A program made the position numbers and the translations under genes. Under the pieces are notes generated by a model that saw nothing but the letters and a program-made list of their open reading frames with translations, ran no database searches and had not been told where the DNA came from. From positions 33,063-97,062 of the forward strand of contig JAGLME010000026.1 of assembly GCA_023140195.1 (NCBI GenBank): a stretch of 64,000 nt of DNA. The letters run 5' to 3'. This document shows positions 61,127-64,000 of the stretch, one piece after another; within the stretch, counting starts at the first letter, position 1; the number at the start of each line of letters is the position of its first letter. The DNA comes from Thermoplasmata archaeon (GTDB lineage Archaea; Thermoplasmatota; Thermoplasmata; RBG-16-68-12; SOIM01).

Positions 61127-61516
61127 TCACTGTTCTTGATTCTCTTTGGTTTCAAGTTTAGAAAGAGCGCGACGCGCCTCAGTATACTTGGGCCAAATCG
61201 TGTAGCAGGCGATAAAGCCCAGTGCGCAAAATGTGGCCAATGACATTGCGACCACAAAATAAATCAAGGAGATGTTGTCATAGAATCCGAAAAGCGCGAA
61301 AAGACCAATACCTATTGTAGCAGTTGACCATCCAATCGTCAACATGAGAAACCAATAGAGATTCTTCTGCCAATTCAACAAAACCTTCTCTTGCTTCGGG
61401 TCTCCACGTTCTCTAATCTCCTTTCGATAGTGGAAATACAAGGTCAACAACAATACATATGCAACGGCAGTCGCTTGAATGATTGCAGACAAGAGATAGA
61501 GTGTAGCGTCGCTCAT
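61127..61516 (-). CDS. Three-helix membrane protein, unknown
   Basis: 129 aa with three hydrophobic segments (SAIIQATAVAYVLLLTLYF; FLMLTIGWSTATIGIGLFALF; LIYFVVAMSLATFCALGFI) and a charged tail. TATA-like TTTATAGAG and GGAGGGA lie properly upstream of the ATG. Could be a defence-island membrane effector; nothing supports a name. The 243 bp between it and the methyltransferase gene contains no gene that I can see. Confidence 0.6.
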   Translation of the reverse strand: MSDATLYLLSAIIQATAVAYVLLLTLYFHYRKEIRERGDPKQEKVLLNWQKNLYWFLMLTIGWSTATIGIGLFALFGFYDNISLIYFVVAMSLATFCALGFIACYTIWPKYTEARRALSKLETKENQEQ

Positions 61517-61713
61517 GTTCCATTCCCTCCGAGGTTATGTGCAATGCCTAACCTCTATAAACCCTGCAATCTTATTACTTTCGGGATGCACCTGAATGTC
61601 AGAAGAGCCTGAAAACCTATCAGAAATCGTTACAGCTGTCTGTAGCCAATCCGTTGCTCATAACTTCTCAGATTGCTCTCGATGGCGAGTGAGAGCGACA
61701 GAACCGCGCGATA

Positions 61714-61758
61714 AAGGCAAGTGCCTTGTGATTCTTGAACGCGTCAAGAAGTGACGCG
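61714..61758. other. Two adjacent inverted repeats upstream of small membrane genes
   Basis: AAGGCA-AG-TGCCTT (61714-61727) and CGCGTCA-AGAAG-TGACGCG (61740-61758), in the 296 bp gap between divergent genes. They may be RNA hairpins or protein sites. Otherwise the gap holds only promoter-like AT stretches. Confidence 0.35.
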
Positions 61759-61812
61759 CCCTTAGTCTTATTCCAAGAAACACTTTAGTATTGGGCAATT
61801 GCTCTAAGATTG

Positions 61813-62064
61813 ATGTGCCCATCAAACGAGTCTGAGGCTTCCCAAGAGAGAGATGAGGAAGAGCGTATCACTCGATATGTAAGGAGAGTCGTAGTAGTCG
61901 GTTTGCTCCTTTTTGCTCTATGCGTTCTAATTAGCTTTGCACTTATCTGGACAGACAATTATCTGGGGCTTTACATCTTCATTGGTTTGTTTCTCTTTGC
62001 ATTACTTGCGTATGTGTATTGGTGTTATTGGAAACTCGGAATGAAGGGTAGAGAAGGGCAGTAA
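61813..62064 (+). CDS. Two-helix membrane protein, unknown
   Basis: 83 aa. An acidic, charged N-terminus (SEASQERDEEERITRYVRR) and two hydrophobic helices (about 28-48 and 53-72). Small membrane genes of this layout cluster here. No family recognised. It is followed after 24 bp by another small membrane gene on the same strand. Confidence 0.5.
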   Translation: MCPSNESEASQERDEEERITRYVRRVVVVGLLLFALCVLISFALIWTDNYLGLYIFIGLFLFALLAYVYWCYWKLGMKGREGQ

Positions 62065-62088
62065 CGCGGGTGAGGATGATTTGGACAT

Positions 62089-62520
62089 ATGAAGTTCTTC
62101 TGGCGAAAGGCTTTAGTCGAGGAAGACAATGGGATACTAGAGGGATTGACCACGTATGTCGCCTACTTGTCACTGATTGTTGGCCTAGTTCTCCTTGTCT
62201 TGTCAGTTCGCAATTTCAGGTGGTCCAAGAGATTCGAGGCTGGTGAATGTCCATTTCCCGTGAAAGATCCAGAAAAGATGCTACTGGGCTTCAAGAAGGT
62301 ACCCTTTGTCGGCTCACTACTCTTGTGCAGTCTGGTAATGCTGATGACCGGAATCATTCTCTTGGCATCTCGTTTGACTTTCCCAACATCGGACCTTCTG
62401 TTCGAAGCCCTATCCGTACCCTTCGTCATGTTCTCTCTTTCCATCTTCTTCTTCGCTACATACCGATATTTCATTGGCTTCCTCTTCTATGTGGAGAGAC
62501 TCGCAAGTTCGCGGAATTGA
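62089..62520 (+). CDS. Three-helix membrane protein, unknown
   Basis: 143 aa. Starts MKFFWRKALVEEDNG, then three hydrophobic segments. The start resembles that of the 54-aa frame at 63559 (MKSFWRKEKT) at both DNA and protein level, pointing to related or copied 5' ends. GTGAGGATG lies about 15 nt upstream. Confidence 0.55.
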   Translation: MKFFWRKALVEEDNGILEGLTTYVAYLSLIVGLVLLVLSVRNFRWSKRFEAGECPFPVKDPEKMLLGFKKVPFVGSLLLCSLVMLMTGIILLASRLTFPTSDLLFEALSVPFVMFSLSIFFFATYRYFIGFLFYVERLASSRN

Positions 62521-62640
62521 CGTAATCATTCCTTCTGGAAGACGTTTGTCGATTAGACAGAAAATGTCTGGAATCCCTCGATGAAATGGGCTCGGAAACG
62601 AGTCCTAATCTCTCTTTTTTGGAGACCGAGTCAAGAGTTG

Positions 62641-63441
62641 CTAGATTGGTGTAGAACTCAAAAACTCATTCTTCGCTTTGCTGACCTTTGTCAGAGCAAG
62701 ACCAACTATTAGGTCGATTGTGGCAATGAACAGAATAACCACAATCACAAAGAGGAAGTCCACCTCGAGGAGAATGGCAACGCCAAGGGCAGTGAGTAGG
62801 AAAGCATCCAGAATTGTTACAGGCAAGATTAAGGACACCGGATCTATCGACGCATATCCTTTGGAAAAACTGGGGTCCTTCTCCACAAGTCTCTCAATTC
62901 GTTCTTTCTCGGCGGCGAACCTGGGCCAATGTCTGGAGATTACTTCAAGAGTCTTCTCAATCTCCCTTGGATTCTTGAACCAGGAATTGTAGGTAACTCT
63001 TGCTCCAGAGATTACGACAATCGCGTCTTGGGGGTTCTCCACCCCGCATTCCTCGGGTTTCGATCCTAGGTTAAGGAGTAGAACTGTCTTGACTTCTTCC
63101 CAAGGTATGAACCCTCTCTTGAGAAAGGTCCTTTGAAACCAAGTCGTCGGCATGCAGATTCCCTTCTCGTGAATCTGAATGGGTCTGGCACTACATTCGT
63201 ATCTCGCCATTATTTGGGAATCGAGAACCACCAATATGACCAATGCAAAGATCACAACGCTCATTATGGGTATATGGGAAGGCTTACTCAACATCAAATA
63301 TGTGAGGAAGAAGAAGACTGCAATAGACATTGCCGTCAACCAGAATCGAAATGCGAGGACTCCTCTCAACCCTTTGAAGTTCGTGCCTGGTAGAGGTTTG
63401 GGCACGCGTTCCTCGAACAACAATTTGCCCTTTTCCCTCAT
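62641..63441 (-). CDS. Membrane protein with PH-like middle region, unknown
   Basis: 266 aa with two N-terminal helices (LTAMSIAVFFFLTYLML; MSVVIFALVILVVLDSQ), a cytoplasmic-like part with the strand pattern IQIHEKGICMPTTWFQ and FIPWEEVKTVLLLN that recalls bacterial PH domains, and two C-terminal helices. No confident family. Confidence 0.55.
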   Translation of the reverse strand: MREKGKLLFEERVPKPLPGTNFKGLRGVLAFRFWLTAMSIAVFFFLTYLMLSKPSHIPIMSVVIFALVILVVLDSQIMARYECSARPIQIHEKGICMPTTWFQRTFLKRGFIPWEEVKTVLLLNLGSKPEECGVENPQDAIVVISGARVTYNSWFKNPREIEKTLEVISRHWPRFAAEKERIERLVEKDPSFSKGYASIDPVSLILPVTILDAFLLTALGVAILLEVDFLFVIVVILFIATIDLIVGLALTKVSKAKNEFLSSTPI

Positions 63442-63558
63442 AATCGGTCACGTCTGTTCATCTTCTGGAGTCCATTGGGTAACTGTTTACTTGAGGCTCT
63501 CAGACAGCGCCCCATCAACATCCCCTCGTATTCTCGGAAGTCATATCAGCTCGCAGGT

Positions 63559-63723
63559 ATGAAATCCTTTTGGCGAAAAGAAAAGACATGGGCCTCGGTG
63601 GTCAATGATAGGATGGCCAGCTTGCAGATTCCCCTAGTGATACAACTGTGCCAGAAACGTGCCAAAATCGTTCCAAAACCCTCTTCCACAGTCTCGCAGA
63701 ATAGGGAACTGGACGAGAATTAG
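63559..63723 (+). CDS. 54-aa basic protein or gene remnant
   Basis: Reads MKSFWRKEKTWASVVNDRMA, then a polar stretch ending NRELDEN. Its first 23 bases resemble the start of the gene at 62089, so it could be a cut-off paralogue or a free-standing small gene. No clear promoter. Confidence 0.3.
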   Translation: MKSFWRKEKTWASVVNDRMASLQIPLVIQLCQKRAKIVPKPSSTVSQNRELDEN

Positions 63724-63770
63724 GCAATGCGCGATCCTACAATTTAGGACGTTACGATTCGGACCTGAAC

Positions 63771-63792
63771 TTCAACTTCTCGCTTCCGCATC
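63771..63792. repeat. tRNA-Leu 3'-end-like sequence
   Basis: A 22-base stretch ending CTCGCTTCCGCATC aligns with the 3' end of tRNA-Leu (58851-58872; TTCGAATCCTCGCCTCCGCA then TC) with 18 identities, 13 of the last 14 bases being the same. It may be the far attachment site of an element that entered at tRNA-Leu. Confidence 0.4.
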
Positions 63793-63940
63793 CTTCTGAA
63801 TAGAGCTTGCGTGAGGCAGAAGCCGAGGTTCGTCCAGGTGGTTGTCCTTTCCAGCCTTAAGAGTTCTGAATCAGTATTTCTCCGAGCAAGATAGCGGGAA
63901 CTGAAATTCAATCATAAAGCCTCTGGGCAACGTTCGGTCT

Positions 63941-64000
63941 TCACCCTTCATTCTCGATAGGTTCTTCTTCCTGAGCTTTGCCTCTTCTCTTCCTAATGAG
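63941..64000 (-). CDS. Possible C-terminal end of a gene running off the window
   Basis: The minus strand reads LIRKRRGKAQEEEPIENEG and then a stop. This basic-then-acidic tail is the usual cytoplasmic end of archaeal membrane proteins. Only 19 codons are visible. Between 63724 and 63940 I see no gene, apart from the tRNA-like repeat. Confidence 0.3.
   Translation of the reverse strand, partial: LIRKRRGKAQEEEPIENEG

Overview
The window is a chromosomal segment from an archaeon, most likely a Thermoplasmata-type euryarchaeote. This rests on a single-copy-style TFB next to Gar1, a type II (archaeal) GAPDH, archaeal PriL, an archaetidylinositol-phosphate-synthase-like enzyme, a group II chaperonin, a VAT/CDC48 ATPase and two tRNA genes without encoded CCA. 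Many starts sit 22-30 nt downstream of TATA-like boxes, which suggests leaderless transcripts. The lineage is an inference from gene content, not a phylogeny.

Layout: 0-7.4 kb is housekeeping (TFB, Gar1, a PPAT-DUF84 fusion, GAPDH, TrmJ-like methylase, TruA, Fap7/AK6-type kinase, CDP-alcohol phosphotransferase, primase large subunit). From 7.4 to 38 kb, surface and accessory genes are interleaved with conserved ones. Four large secreted proteins (starting at 7454, 18222, 27969 and 35890) have different N-terminal halves but the same fibronectin-like plus C-terminal module of about 160 residues. Between the first two lies a membrane-stress-like cluster (15008-18080): a LiaI/LiaF-like membrane peptide, a helical protein, an SPFH protein with zinc ribbons, and a zinc-ribbon membrane protein. 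From 27.2 to 32.8 kb a tRNA-Thr(GGU) gene is followed by three degenerate copies of its own 3' end, dividing the DNA into three cargo segments and holding a dehydrogenase pseudogene tail. This looks like serial integration at a tRNA.

From 33 to 58.8 kb the content is mostly conserved: RqcH/NFACT, HtpX, a ferrochelatase-like protein, slipin-NfeD, VAT, a RuvC-like protein, a bacterial-type GrpE-DnaK-DnaJ set next to the thermosome, an IMPase-NAD kinase-JAMM operon, and a GlmM-GlmU-like-glycosyltransferase operon for activated amino sugar or surface glycan synthesis.

From 58.8 kb to near the end, tRNA-Leu(CAG) is followed by a tail-to-tail restriction-modification pair and a set of small unrecognised membrane proteins. 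A 22-base stretch at 63771-63792 matches the tRNA-Leu 3' end at 18 positions, so this may be a tRNA-integrated defence island of about 5 kb. I saw no CRISPR array, insertion sequence, recognisable integrase or rRNA in the window.
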